The notes beneath the pieces were generated by a model, which was not told the DNA's origin, searched no databases, and saw only the letters and a list, made by a program, of their open reading frames with translations. Positions 42,673 through 51,119 of a stretch of 64,000 nt of DNA are shown here, piece by piece (within the stretch, counting starts at the first letter, position 1; every line of letters begins with the position of its first letter). Made by a program: the position numbers and the translations under genes. The stretch comes from Kribbella pittospori (GTDB lineage: Bacteria; Actinomycetota; Actinomycetes; Propionibacteriales; Kribbellaceae): NCBI RefSeq assembly GCF_004331465.1, contig NZ_SJKB01000001.1:682001-746000 (forward strand). Reading direction: 5' to 3'.

Positions 42673-44283
42673 ATGGACGCCGAGACCCAACCGCCAGTCG
42701 GGCCCCAGCCGCTCAGGAACACACCCGTCGAGAGCCGGCCACCTGTCAGCAGTCCGGGCGGGGGCCGATCGCCAGGCGGAGGTGGTCCGTCAGGTGGAGG
42801 TCGTGCGTCGGTCGACGGCGCCTCAGGCGGTGGTGGCGCATCGGGTGGCGGCGGTGGCGGTCGAGGCGGTGCCTCGGGTGGTGGAGGTGCGTCCGGTGGT
42901 GGTGGGCGGTCGGGGGACTCGCGGACTTCGGTTGATTCTGAGCCGCCGCCCGGCGTGCTGAAGCGGGCGATCGCCGCATCGGCGATCGGGAACGCGACCG
43001 AGTGGTTCGACTACGGCATCTACGCGTACGGCGTGACCTACATTTCGGCCGCGATCTTCCCGGGCGACACCGAGAGCGCGACGCTGCTCGCATTGCTGAC
43101 ATTCGCCGTCTCGTTCCTGGTCCGGCCCCTGGGCGGTCTGGTCTGGGGTCCGTTGGGTGACCGACTCGGCCGCAAGCACGTGCTGGCGATCACGATCCTG
43201 ATGATGTCCGGCGCGACGCTGTTGGCCGGTCTGGTCCCGTCGTACGACTCGATCGGACTGTGGGCGCCGACGCTGCTGGTCGTGCTCCGGATGATCCAGG
43301 GCTTCTCCACCGGTGGCGAGTATGGCGGTGCCGCGACGTTCATGGCGGAGTATGCCCCGAGCCGCAGGCGTGGATTCCTGGGCAGCTTCCTGGAGTTCGG
43401 AACGTTGGCCGGATTCTCCGCCGGTGCATTGCTGATGCTGTTCTTCTCGCTGGTACTCGGGGACGAGAAGATGCACGCGTGGGGCTGGCGCCTGCCGTTC
43501 CTGGTGGCAGCGCCGCTCGGTCTGGTCGGTGTCTACCTGCGGTCGCGTCTCGAAGACACGCCTGTCTTCCGCGAACTCGAGGCGAAGGGCCAGAAGGAAG
43601 AGCAGACCACCCACCAGTTCCGGGACCTGCTGGCCGGTTACTGGCGGCCGATCCTCCGGCTCGGTGGCATGGTCGTCGCCCTGAACGTCGTCAACTACAC
43701 GCTGCTGACGTACATGCCGACGTACCTCGAGAGCGAGATCAAGCTCAGCGCGGACGAATCACTGATCGTGCCGATCATCGGAATGTTGACAATGATGATC
43801 TTCCTGCCGTTCGCCGGTCGACTATCGGATCGGGTCGGCCGCAAGCCGCTTTGGTGGGTCTCGCTGACCGGGTTGTTCGTCTTCGGGGCACCGATGTTCC
43901 TGCTGATGGGGACGAACATGCTCGGCGCGATCGTCGGCTTCGCAGTACTCGGGCTGCTGTACGTCCCGCAGCTCGCGACGATCTCGGCGACCTTCCCGGC
44001 GATGTTCCCGACCCACGTCCGGTACGCCGGTTTCGCGATCGCCTACAACGTGTCGACCTCGCTGTTCGGAGGTACGGCGCCCGCCGTGAACGACTGGCTC
44101 ACCGCCAAGACCGGCAACGCCCTGACGCCGGCGTACTACATGATGGCCGCCTGCATCATCGGCGCCATCGCCCTCGTCAAGGTCCCCGAAACCACCCGCT
44201 GCCCGCTCAACGGGACCTCGATCCCAGGCACCGAAGGGGCGCCACCCCCGGTCGCCCTGGAACCCGAGCCGGCCAGAGCCTGA
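42673..44283 (+). CDS. MFS metabolite/proton symporter (MHS family) with glycine-rich N-terminus
   Basis: The protein is 536 aa. The ATG at 42673 is preceded by an excellent AGGAGGACACC, so the odd N-terminus is translated. Residues about 28-80 are Gly/Ser repeats (GGASGGGG). From about 95 on, the sequence is a standard metabolite:H+ symporter: SAIGNATEWFDYGIYAYG in TM1, GDRLGRKHVL (motif A), QGFSTGGEYGGAATFMAEY, and about 12 helices. Relatives import proline, betaine, citrate or ketoglutarate; the substrate here is unknown. It is convergent and abutting with the MerR gene, with no space for a terminator. Confidence 0.85.
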   Translation: MDAETQPPVGPQPLRNTPVESRPPVSSPGGGRSPGGGGPSGGGRASVDGASGGGGASGGGGGGRGGASGGGGASGGGGRSGDSRTSVDSEPPPGVLKRAIAASAIGNATEWFDYGIYAYGVTYISAAIFPGDTESATLLALLTFAVSFLVRPLGGLVWGPLGDRLGRKHVLAITILMMSGATLLAGLVPSYDSIGLWAPTLLVVLRMIQGFSTGGEYGGAATFMAEYAPSRRRGFLGSFLEFGTLAGFSAGALLMLFFSLVLGDEKMHAWGWRLPFLVAAPLGLVGVYLRSRLEDTPVFRELEAKGQKEEQTTHQFRDLLAGYWRPILRLGGMVVALNVVNYTLLTYMPTYLESEIKLSADESLIVPIIGMLTMMIFLPFAGRLSDRVGRKPLWWVSLTGLFVFGAPMFLLMGTNMLGAIVGFAVLGLLYVPQLATISATFPAMFPTHVRYAGFAIAYNVSTSLFGGTAPAVNDWLTAKTGNALTPAYYMMAACIIGAIALVKVPETTRCPLNGTSIPGTEGAPPPVALEPEPARA

Positions 44284-45096
44284 CTACTCAATCGGCTCCT
44301 GCAGTTCGGTGACCCAGCCGTCCGGATCGTCCGGGCAGTCGAGGTAGAGCTCCCGCGCAGGCTCGCTGGACCGATGACCGTTGTCGTCGATCCAGCCGGC
44401 CAGCGCCTGCCACGCGGGCAGTACTTGGTCGATCGGTCCGCGGTGCACCAGCGTCGCAGCGCGTACCGCGGGCAGGTCGATCACGTCCAGGCCGTTGAGG
44501 TTGCCTTCGGCATCGATCGCCGCTGGAACAGTGGCGCGGACGACGACTTCGTCCTCGGTCTCGTGGGAGCGTTCGTACAGGCAGGTCAAGTGGCCGGATG
44601 GCCGGACGGCAGCGTGGGGGAGTCGGCGGCCGAGTTCGGCACAGAGCGGATGGACCACCGGGCTGATGTCCGCGGGCGTGAAGCTCGCAGCGGTGGTGGT
44701 CAGTCCGACCAGCCGGACGGCCGCCAGATCCTTGATCACCACATCGGCAGTGGGGAGGTCGGCTGCGATGCCGCGCAGGCGTGACTCGACCTGCGCGAGC
44801 CGGGCGTAACTCTCGGCAACAGTGGATTCCAGCTCCGCACGTCGGATTGTCAACAATGCTTGCAGCTCGGCCGGGCTGATCTCGTCGGCGACCATCGTCC
44901 GTACCTGCTCGAGCGAGAACCCGAGATCCTTCAGCGCGACGATCCGGTTGAGGTCGGCGAGTTGTCCGGCGGTGTAGCTGCGATAGCCGGTCGCGGGATC
45001 GACGTACGCCGGTCGCAGTAGTCCGATGGCGTCGTAGTGCCGCACCATACGGATCGATACCCGCCCGTGCCGTGCAAACTCTCCGATTGCGAACAA
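44284..45096 (-). CDS. MerR-family regulator with GyrI-like effector domain (BmrR type)
   Basis: The protein is 270 aa from TTG at 45096, with AAGGAGG 7 nt upstream. The N-terminal winged helix reads IGEFARHGRVSIRMVRHYDAIGLLRP and GYRSYTAGQ. A coiled-coil dimerisation helix occupies about 80-120. The C-terminal half is a GyrI-like multidrug-binding domain ending in YLDCPDDPDGWVTELQEPIE. BmrR-type proteins twist the spacer of a target promoter when a drug binds. It lies 66 nt downstream of the amidase on the same strand; a target gene is not obvious. Confidence 0.85.
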   Translation of the reverse strand: MFAIGEFARHGRVSIRMVRHYDAIGLLRPAYVDPATGYRSYTAGQLADLNRIVALKDLGFSLEQVRTMVADEISPAELQALLTIRRAELESTVAESYARLAQVESRLRGIAADLPTADVVIKDLAAVRLVGLTTTAASFTPADISPVVHPLCAELGRRLPHAAVRPSGHLTCLYERSHETEDEVVVRATVPAAIDAEGNLNGLDVIDLPAVRAATLVHRGPIDQVLPAWQALAGWIDDNGHRSSEPARELYLDCPDDPDGWVTELQEPIE

Positions 45097-45162
45097 TGCA
45101 TGCCTCCTTCGGCGGTGACGTCGAGCGGTACGCCGCCGGGCAGCGGCGGCAGGTCCCGGTCG

Positions 45163-46488
45163 TCAAGCAGCCAGCAGTTCCGCGAACGTGATCGCGGTGT
45201 CATCCTCGTGCCACGGACCGATCACCTGCGCGCCGACCGGCAGCCCGTCCGGCGTCTGCCCGATCGGCATGCTGAGTGCGGGGTGCCCGGTCAGTGAAGC
45301 GTGCGCGATCCAGAACACCTGGGCGTCGTACCGCTGCTCGCCGTATGACGTCGTGATGGTGCGCTCCTCGAACGGCCGGTCGTCGTGGGGGAACGCCGCG
45401 GTGAAGCTGGCGGGGCACACGAACACATCGACATCCTCGAAGTACCGCTGCCACTTCATCCGTGCGCTCATTCTCCGCCGCTCCTGCTCGATCACCTCGG
45501 TGAGACTCAACGACGACGGCTCACCGCCGTGCAGCGCGAAGAACAGTTCGACCTGGGATCTGAACGCCTCGGCCTGGTCCCACGGATCGACACCGTCGGG
45601 CCAGCCCTCGACGATCTTCGCACCGCTCCGGCCAATCCGATCGACGGTTGCCGACAACGCGTCGCCTACCTCACTCGACACCGGCGCGGCGGGATGGTTG
45701 GTCACTACGCCGACCCGGAAGTCCGCGAGCCGGTTGTGGCGCGACCGGCGCAGTTCCCAGGAGTACGGCGCGGCCGGGCCGCCAGTCACCCGCAGCGCGG
45801 TCCGCAGATCGGCGGCCGATCGCGCGAGTGGTCCGATTGTCGACAAGTTCGGGAACTCGTTCGGCACTTCCGGTGGCCCCGGCACCTGGAAGCCGTGCAG
45901 CGGGACCAGCCCGGCGGTCGGCTTCAGTCCATAGACACCGCAGTACGCCGCCGGCAGGCGGATCGACCCGACCAGATCGGAGCCGTACTCCAGATAGCTG
46001 AGCCCCGCCGCGAGTGCGGCCGCGCCGCCTCCGCTCGAGCCGCCCGGGGTGCGGGTGAGGTCCGCCGGGTTGTTCGTCCGCCCGTAGATCTCGTTCGCGG
46101 TCTGTCCGAAATCCGCGAGCATCGTGTGGACATTGCTCTTGCCGACAATGATCGCGCCGGCCCGACTGAGTCGCTCCACCACCACCGCGTCCCGATCCGC
46201 CACGTACTCCGCGAACGCCGGATTGCCCCAGGTCGTATGCAGGCCGGCGACGTTGAAACACTCCTTGATCGTCATCGGTACGCCCTGCAGCGGCCCGACC
46301 TCACGATCGTCCGCAACCGCCGCATCAGCTTCGTCCGCATTCCGCAGAGCGAACTCCGCCCTCGTCTCGACCACTGCGTTCACGCTGCGATCGCCCGCGA
46401 TCCGCGCCAGCAGTTGCTCCGTGACCTCGCGCGACGTCACCTCACCGGCCCGAATCCGGCGCGCGATCTCCGTTGCTGTTGTCATCAT
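45163..46488 (-). CDS. Amidase-signature hydrolase
   Basis: The protein is 441 aa, starting MM at 46488 or 46485. The amidase-signature triad is visible: Lys in TIKECF (about 74), the cis-Ser in TPGGSSGGGAA (about 150) and the nucleophilic Ser in GSDLVGSIRLPA (about 174). The usual second Gly of the GSDxGGS block is Val, a variant seen in some branches. It hydrolyses an unknown amide or ester in the cytoplasm. It follows a metallo-amidohydrolase by 39 nt on the same strand, suggesting a two-step degradative unit for an amide or peptide-like compound. Confidence 0.85.
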   Translation of the reverse strand: MMTTATEIARRIRAGEVTSREVTEQLLARIAGDRSVNAVVETRAEFALRNADEADAAVADDREVGPLQGVPMTIKECFNVAGLHTTWGNPAFAEYVADRDAVVVERLSRAGAIIVGKSNVHTMLADFGQTANEIYGRTNNPADLTRTPGGSSGGGAAALAAGLSYLEYGSDLVGSIRLPAAYCGVYGLKPTAGLVPLHGFQVPGPPEVPNEFPNLSTIGPLARSAADLRTALRVTGGPAAPYSWELRRSRHNRLADFRVGVVTNHPAAPVSSEVGDALSATVDRIGRSGAKIVEGWPDGVDPWDQAEAFRSQVELFFALHGGEPSSLSLTEVIEQERRRMSARMKWQRYFEDVDVFVCPASFTAAFPHDDRPFEERTITTSYGEQRYDAQVFWIAHASLTGHPALSMPIGQTPDGLPVGAQVIGPWHEDDTAITFAELLAA

Positions 46489-46504
46489 GCGGATTGTCTA
46501 CGGT

Positions 46505-46519
46505 CTGACACAGTGTCAG
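46505..46519. promoter_or_regulatory. Perfect 15-bp palindrome upstream of the amidase
   Basis: CTGACAC-A-GTGTCAG sits in the 39-nt gap between the amidohydrolase stop and the amidase start. The 7-bp arms with a 1-nt centre resemble a repressor operator rather than a terminator. The ligand protein is not known. Confidence 0.5.
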
Positions 46520-46527
46520 GGTCAACG

Positions 46528-47694
46528 TCAGGATCGACCGACCGGGCGCCCGTTGTGGAACACCGTCCGGATGCGGGACTCCAACGACGTACAGTCCAGG
46601 TCCGTGCCGTCGACCAGCACCAGGTCCGCGCGCTTACCTGCGCAGATCTCACCGCGGTCGTCCGAGAGCCCAAGCAGCCGGGCGGCGTCGATTGTTGCCG
46701 CGCGCAACGCTCCGGCATCGCCCAGGCCGGCCGCCGCCAGGTGCTCAAGCTCCCGCAGTACTTCGGTGTGCGGGCGTACTGGATTGTCCGTCCCCATAGC
46801 GATCGGCACCCCCGCATCGAGCGCGAGCCTGACCGACTTGCGGTGCGCCTCAGGAGCGCCGTCGGGGACATGCTCAGGATCAGGTTGTGTTGTCGACAAG
46901 GTCGGCACGTAGAACGTTCCGGATGCAGCCATCGCCTCAACAGCAGCCTCGTCGAGGTACGTCCCGTGCTCGATACTCGCCGCCCCGGCCCGCGCCGCCA
47001 CCTCGGCTGCCCGCGCGCCATGCGCATGCACCATGACCCGGCGATCACCCTGCCGGCGCGCTTCGTCCACCAGCGCTGTCATCTCGTCGACAGTCAACTG
47101 GACGTCATGCACCCCGATCCCGAACGCCATCGATCCGGTCGCGGTGAGCTTGATCCAATTCGCTCCGGCCCGCACCATCCGCCGTACGACGGCCCGAGCT
47201 CCGTCCGCGCCGTCGAACACCGGGTCCGGCATCGACGGATCCCCGAAGTAGTCGACCGGCCCGAGGTCCGGTGTCCACAGATCGCCGATGCCGCCCGTCG
47301 TACACACCTGGCGAAGGCTGATCAGCACCTCGGGTCCGTCGATCCAGCCGCGCTCAACTGCGAGCCGTACGCCGGCATCGGCGCCCCACGCGTCGCGAAT
47401 CGTGGTGACGCCAAGGCTCAGCAACGTCCGGAGTACGGGTACGGCGGACAGCGGCCGACTCGACTGTGGCAGTCCGTCCGAGTCGCTCAGCATCTGCGTG
47501 AGACACACGTGCGTGTGGCAGTCGATCAGCCCTGGCAGCAGTAACCCACCGGAACAGTCGACGTCCTCGTCGCCATCCAGCCCTGGTCCAATGTCAACAA
47601 TCCGATCGTCGGCCAGTACGACGTCCGCCGTCCGCACCTCGCCAGACGCGACATCGAGCACGGATCCGGAATGCAGCAGCAGGCGACCAGTCAC
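46528..47694 (-). CDS. Metal-dependent amidohydrolase (imidazolonepropionase/prolidase-like)
   Basis: The protein is 388 aa from GTG at 47694; the ribosome site is weak. TIM-barrel amidohydrolase landmarks are PGLIDCHTHV (first metal His pair, about 53-62), a lysine in NWIKL that may be carbamylated, HAHG (metal His), SIEHGT (metal His) and the terminal Asp in GTDNP. This is the pattern of binuclear or Zn amidohydrolases acting on amides, imides or dipeptides. Paired with the downstream amidase. Substrate unknown. Confidence 0.85.
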   Translation of the reverse strand: MTGRLLLHSGSVLDVASGEVRTADVVLADDRIVDIGPGLDGDEDVDCSGGLLLPGLIDCHTHVCLTQMLSDSDGLPQSSRPLSAVPVLRTLLSLGVTTIRDAWGADAGVRLAVERGWIDGPEVLISLRQVCTTGGIGDLWTPDLGPVDYFGDPSMPDPVFDGADGARAVVRRMVRAGANWIKLTATGSMAFGIGVHDVQLTVDEMTALVDEARRQGDRRVMVHAHGARAAEVAARAGAASIEHGTYLDEAAVEAMAASGTFYVPTLSTTQPDPEHVPDGAPEAHRKSVRLALDAGVPIAMGTDNPVRPHTEVLRELEHLAAAGLGDAGALRAATIDAARLLGLSDDRGEICAGKRADLVLVDGTDLDCTSLESRIRTVFHNGRPVGRS

Positions 47695-47884
47695 TTCCGC
47701 ATCGTCGCAACCCCAAGGACCACTGGGAACGGCTCACAGCCGCCGGCATCGCGCTCAGGACACAGCGGTGCCATGGGCGTCCGACGCCGAAAATCGGTCG
47801 CAAGTTTGATGACGGTCGTAGTAACTTGCCTGCTCGATCGAAATCGTTGCCGACAATCCGTGGAGCCGGAAGAGAGACGGCCGC

Positions 47885-49173
47885 ATGAACGCCGAGACCG
47901 TTGCCACGCACCAGCGCACGCCCGGGCCAGGACGTGGGCCGGTTGGTGGTCTGCTGCGGACGAGGAATTTCGGCTTGTTCTGGGTCGGCGAGTCAACCAG
48001 CGGATTCGGCTCGGCGATCACGACTGTGGCCCTGCCCTCGTGGCGGTGACCACGTTGCACGCCGGCACCAGCATGGTGGCGCTGCTGACGGCCGCGAACT
48101 GGGTGCCGTTTCTGGTCATCGGACTTCCGGCTGGGGCGTGGGTCGACCGGTGGTCGCGTCGACGCGTCTTGCTGGCCGCCGATCTCGTGTCTGCGGTGGT
48201 GCTGGCCGGAGTCCCGATCGCGGCGTGGACCGGAGTACTCACCATGGGCATGCTGCTGGCGGCCGCGCTGCTCGCCGGTATCGCCAAGGTGTTCTTCGAC
48301 CTGGCGTACAACGCCTTTCTGCCCCATCTGCTCGCCCCCGAGGATCTGCTAGAGGGCAACTCCAAACTGCAGACCAGCGCGTCGGCGGCCGAGCTCGCCG
48401 GTCCGGGCCTCGGAGGCCTATTGGCGCAAGTGGCCGGCGCGGTCTGCGGGGTCCTCATCGACGCGCTGACGTTCCTGGTCTCGGCGGTCTGCTTGGCCCT
48501 ACTGCGAGTTGGGCCCGAGGCTCGGCGAGACCGGGTCGGTGATCTGGGCGTGTTCCGTCAGATCGCCGAGGGTTTCGGGTTCATCCGGCGCGAGAGTTTC
48601 CTGGTGGCCATGACCGCGATGGCGGCGATGGGCAACTTCGCCATGATGGGCGTAACCGCGCTGCGGATTGTCTACCTGGTGCGGACAGAGGGCGCCAGTC
48701 CGGGCACCGTGGGACTGGTGATCGGTGCGAGCAGCGTCGGCGGCATCCTCGGCGCCGTGTTCGCGTCGCGGATCGTGCGGCGCTTCGGCAACGCGCGCGC
48801 CTACCTGGTAGCGAATCTCGCGATCGCGCCGTTCATCCTGCTCCTTCCGGCGGCCGGTTCCGGTTGGCGTCTGTCGCTGTTCGCGGCCGGATCCCTCGTG
48901 GTGCTGACCGGCTCCACAGTCTCGAACGTCATCACCGCCACGTTCCGGGGTAGCTACGTGCCCGTTCAGCTGCTCGGCCGGGTCACAGCGAGCTCGCGGT
49001 TCCTCGTTTTCGGCACAGGTCCGCTCGGTGCGGTGACCGCCGGAGCGTTGGCGACCGCCTTTGGAATCCGAGCCGCCATGTGGGCGCTGGCTGTCCTGTT
49101 CGCCTGCACCCGCGCGCTCCCGTTGGCCACGCCGATCCGCACGTTGCGCGACTTTCCCGCCTACCGCGCCTGA
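47885..49173 (+). pseudogene. Frameshifted MFS exporter (EntS-like)
   Basis: An ATG at 47885 with GGAAGAGAG upstream starts LRTRNFGLFWVGE followed by FGSAITTVALP, the normal first helix of EntS-type exporters, but this frame stops at 48047-48049. The rest of the transporter, from LVAVTTLHAGTSMVALLTAANW, continues in the next frame to 49173. Restoring one C in CTGCCCTCG (48032-48040) would join VALP directly to LVAVTTLH, exactly where the family continues. So there is a 1-nt deletion or a sequencing error. The downstream frame has motif A-like DRWSRRRVLL and about ten further helices. If real, the product is inactive unless frameshifting occurs. Confidence 0.8.
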
Positions 49174-49221
49174 CGCCGGCTCGTCGGTCAACGACCTCCC
49201 GCTCGCCTGCTCCAGGTGGGA

Positions 49222-50475
49222 TCAGGTGGTGATGGCGGAGACTGCGTCGGACCAGATGCTGGCGGCTTCGTCGATCGCGTCTGGGGTGACGACGAGGGCG
49301 GGGATGAAGCGGACCACCTGGCTCCAGGCGCCGCAGGTCAGCAGGAGCAGGCCACGGCGGGCGGCCTCCTGCTGTACGGCGGCTGCCGTGACAGGGTCGG
49401 GTTTGCCGTTTGCGTCACGGAACTCGTTGCCGACCATCAGTCCAAGCCCACGGACGTCGGTGATCTGCTCGTGCTTATCCGCCACCATTTGCAGAGCCTG
49501 CTTGAGCTGAGCGCCGCGCTCGGCCGAGTTCTGCACCAAGCCCTCGTCCTGGATCACGTCGAGTGTCGCCACCGCCGCCGCGCACGCCACCGCGTTCGCG
49601 CCGTACGTCCCGCCCTGCGAGCCGGGCCACGCCTTCTCCATCAACGCCGACGAGGCGGCGATGCCCGACAGCGGGAAGCCCGACGCAAGCCCCTTCGCTG
49701 TGACCAGGATGTCGGGCTGCGAACCGAAGTGGTCGCCGCCCCAGAACTTCCCGGTGCGTCCGAAGCCGGTCTGTACTTCGTCGACAACCAGCAGGATCCC
49801 GTGCTCGTCGGCGCGTTCTCGCAGGCCGGCGAAGAACCGTTCGTTCGCTGGGACGTAGCCGCCCTCGCCGAGCACCGGTTCGACGAAGAACGCAGCGGTG
49901 TCGGCGGGCGTACTCAAGGTCTGGAGGACATAGTCGAGCTGGCTCAGCGCGAAGTCCGTCGCCTGCTCGACCGGCCAGCCGAAGTGGCCCGGGTCCGGGA
50001 ACGGCGAGACGTGTACGCCGGCCATCAGGGGACTGAAGCCGGAACGGAACTTCGTCCCGGACGTCGTCATCGATGCCGCTGCGACGGTCCGACCGTGGAA
50101 GCCGCCGTGGAACACGATCACGTTCGGCCGTCCGGTCGCCTGTCGGCTCAGGCGTAGTGCGGCTTCGATCGCCTCGCTGCCGGAGTTCGCGAAGAACATC
50201 CGGTCGAGGTGCTGGGGGAGGACCTCGCCGAGGCGGTCGACCAGCGTCAGCAGCGGCCGGTGCATCACGGTCGTGTACTGCGCGTGGATGATCTTGCCGA
50301 CCTGCTCCTGGGCAGCCGCGACCACACGGGGATGGCAGTGCCCGGTCGAGGTCACGCCGATGCCGGCCGTGAAGTCGAGATACCGGCGGTCGTCCTCGTC
50401 GAACAGCAGCACGCCCTCACCGCGGGCGGCGACGACTCCGGTCGCCTGTTTCAGGATCTGCGAGAGCTCGGCCAC
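49222..50475 (-). CDS. gabT: Class III aminotransferase, probable 4-aminobutyrate aminotransferase
   Basis: The protein is 417 aa from GTG at 50475, with GGAGGGGAAG upstream; the open frame extends far upstream but only as antisense to the dehydrogenase. Class III PLP-enzyme marks are FANSGSEAIEAAL, FHGGFHGRT, LLVVDEVQTGFGRTG and the PLP lysine in VTAKGLASGFPL. It converts GABA or a similar omega-amino acid to the semialdehyde with 2-oxoglutarate or pyruvate. The divergent aldehyde dehydrogenase at 51119 could oxidise the product. The gene starts next to a perfect GATTGTCGACAATC dyad. Confidence 0.8.
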   Translation of the reverse strand: MAELSQILKQATGVVAARGEGVLLFDEDDRRYLDFTAGIGVTSTGHCHPRVVAAAQEQVGKIIHAQYTTVMHRPLLTLVDRLGEVLPQHLDRMFFANSGSEAIEAALRLSRQATGRPNVIVFHGGFHGRTVAAASMTTSGTKFRSGFSPLMAGVHVSPFPDPGHFGWPVEQATDFALSQLDYVLQTLSTPADTAAFFVEPVLGEGGYVPANERFFAGLRERADEHGILLVVDEVQTGFGRTGKFWGGDHFGSQPDILVTAKGLASGFPLSGIAASSALMEKAWPGSQGGTYGANAVACAAAVATLDVIQDEGLVQNSAERGAQLKQALQMVADKHEQITDVRGLGLMVGNEFRDANGKPDPVTAAAVQQEAARRGLLLLTCGAWSQVVRFIPALVVTPDAIDEAASIWSDAVSAITT

Positions 50476-50503
50476 GGACTTCCCCTCCACTTGTCGACTG
50501 GTA

Positions 50504-50517
50504 GATTGTCGACAATC
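50504..50517. promoter_or_regulatory. Perfect palindrome GATTGTCGACAATC upstream of gabT
   Basis: A 14-bp perfect dyad lies 29 nt upstream of the gabT start, within GTAGATTGTCGACAAT. The same 16-mer occurs at the start of the FAD dehydrogenase gene (54021). A further TTGTCGAC half lies at 50491. It is a candidate site for the local GntR regulator, whose FCD class often binds TTGT-N2-ACAA dyads. It may instead be one of the recurring genomic palindromes. Confidence 0.55.
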
Positions 50518-50555
50518 AGCGTATCTCAGCTGTCGAGGCCGGTGAAGGGGTGCAA

Positions 50556-51119
50556 ATGACCGAGCAAAACCCAACCAACCCAACAAACGCCGACCGGTAT
50601 CCGACCCGGGCAGCAGGTGCCGAGCGGCACCAGCCCGGGGCAGTGCATGCCGGTCAGGACGGCACCGCGGTGGTTGGTATCGCCCGGCGCGAGGCCGGAG
50701 TGGTGGGGGCCGCACGGCGCGGGGCTGGGGCGGTAAGTGCCGGGCGGGGCGAGTCCGGGGCGGTAGGGGTCGCGCGACGTGAGTCCGGGGTGGTGGGTGC
50801 CGCGGCTGGCGGTGCAGCACGGCGTGAGCCCAGGGCGGTGGGTGTCGCGAGGCGCGGGCCTGGGGCGGTTGGCGTCGCGCTGGGTGGGGCCGGGGCGGCA
50901 GGTGGCGCGCAGCACGAGACCAGGGCGGTGGTTGCTGGGCGAGGCGCGGCCGGGGTGGTGGGGGCCGGGCTCGGCGAGAGCAGGGCGGAGGCGGAACGGT
51001 GGCTGCCGGGCGGGATGAGGCCCTGGAACTCGGTGCTGGGCAGGACGAGATCCGCGCGGTGGTTGCTGGGCTGGGCGCGGGCGAAGCGTTGGTTGTTGAG
51101 CGGGATGGGGGTGGCGTGA
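50556..51119 (+). CDS. Possible decapeptide-repeat protein upstream of the aldehyde dehydrogenase
   Basis: A 187-codon frame starts at ATG 50556 with GAAGGGG 6 nt upstream, and its stop shares one base with the next ATG (TGATG), both signs of a translated gene. Residues about 26-150 are twelve tandem units of ten residues of the type E-S-G-A-V-G-V-A-R-R (one has a 5-residue insertion). The N-terminal 25 residues are Asn/Thr-rich and the C-terminal tail is Trp/Arg-rich. There is no known family. It may be an accessory peptide, an expanded leader, or a degraded N-terminal extension of the dehydrogenase. Confidence 0.4.
   Translation: MTEQNPTNPTNADRYPTRAAGAERHQPGAVHAGQDGTAVVGIARREAGVVGAARRGAGAVSAGRGESGAVGVARRESGVVGAAAGGAARREPRAVGVARRGPGAVGVALGGAGAAGGAQHETRAVVAGRGAAGVVGAGLGESRAEAERWLPGGMRPWNSVLGRTRSARWLLGWARAKRWLLSGMGVA
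50631..51005 (+). repeat. Tandem 30-bp repeat array
   Basis: About twelve degenerate 30-bp units with a GGGGCGGT-GG-GTCGCG core run between the gabT operator and the dehydrogenase gene. The signature continues past 51005 but in the dehydrogenase reading frame: the unit translating as H-E-T-R-A-V-V-A-G in the upstream frame recurs at 51044 as D-E-I-R-A-V-V-A-G in the dehydrogenase frame. Confidence 0.7.

Noticed and set aside
45967..45990. Val in the amidase GSDxGGS block as a sign of inactivity
   Set aside because: All three catalytic triad residues are intact and Val at this position is compatible with known amidase-signature variation, so the enzyme is treated as active.
50504..50517. GATTGTCGACAATC copies as DnaA boxes
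   Set aside because: The actinobacterial DnaA box is TTGTCCACA. These sites have TTGTCGACA, are symmetric, and are scattered inside genes rather than clustered at an origin.
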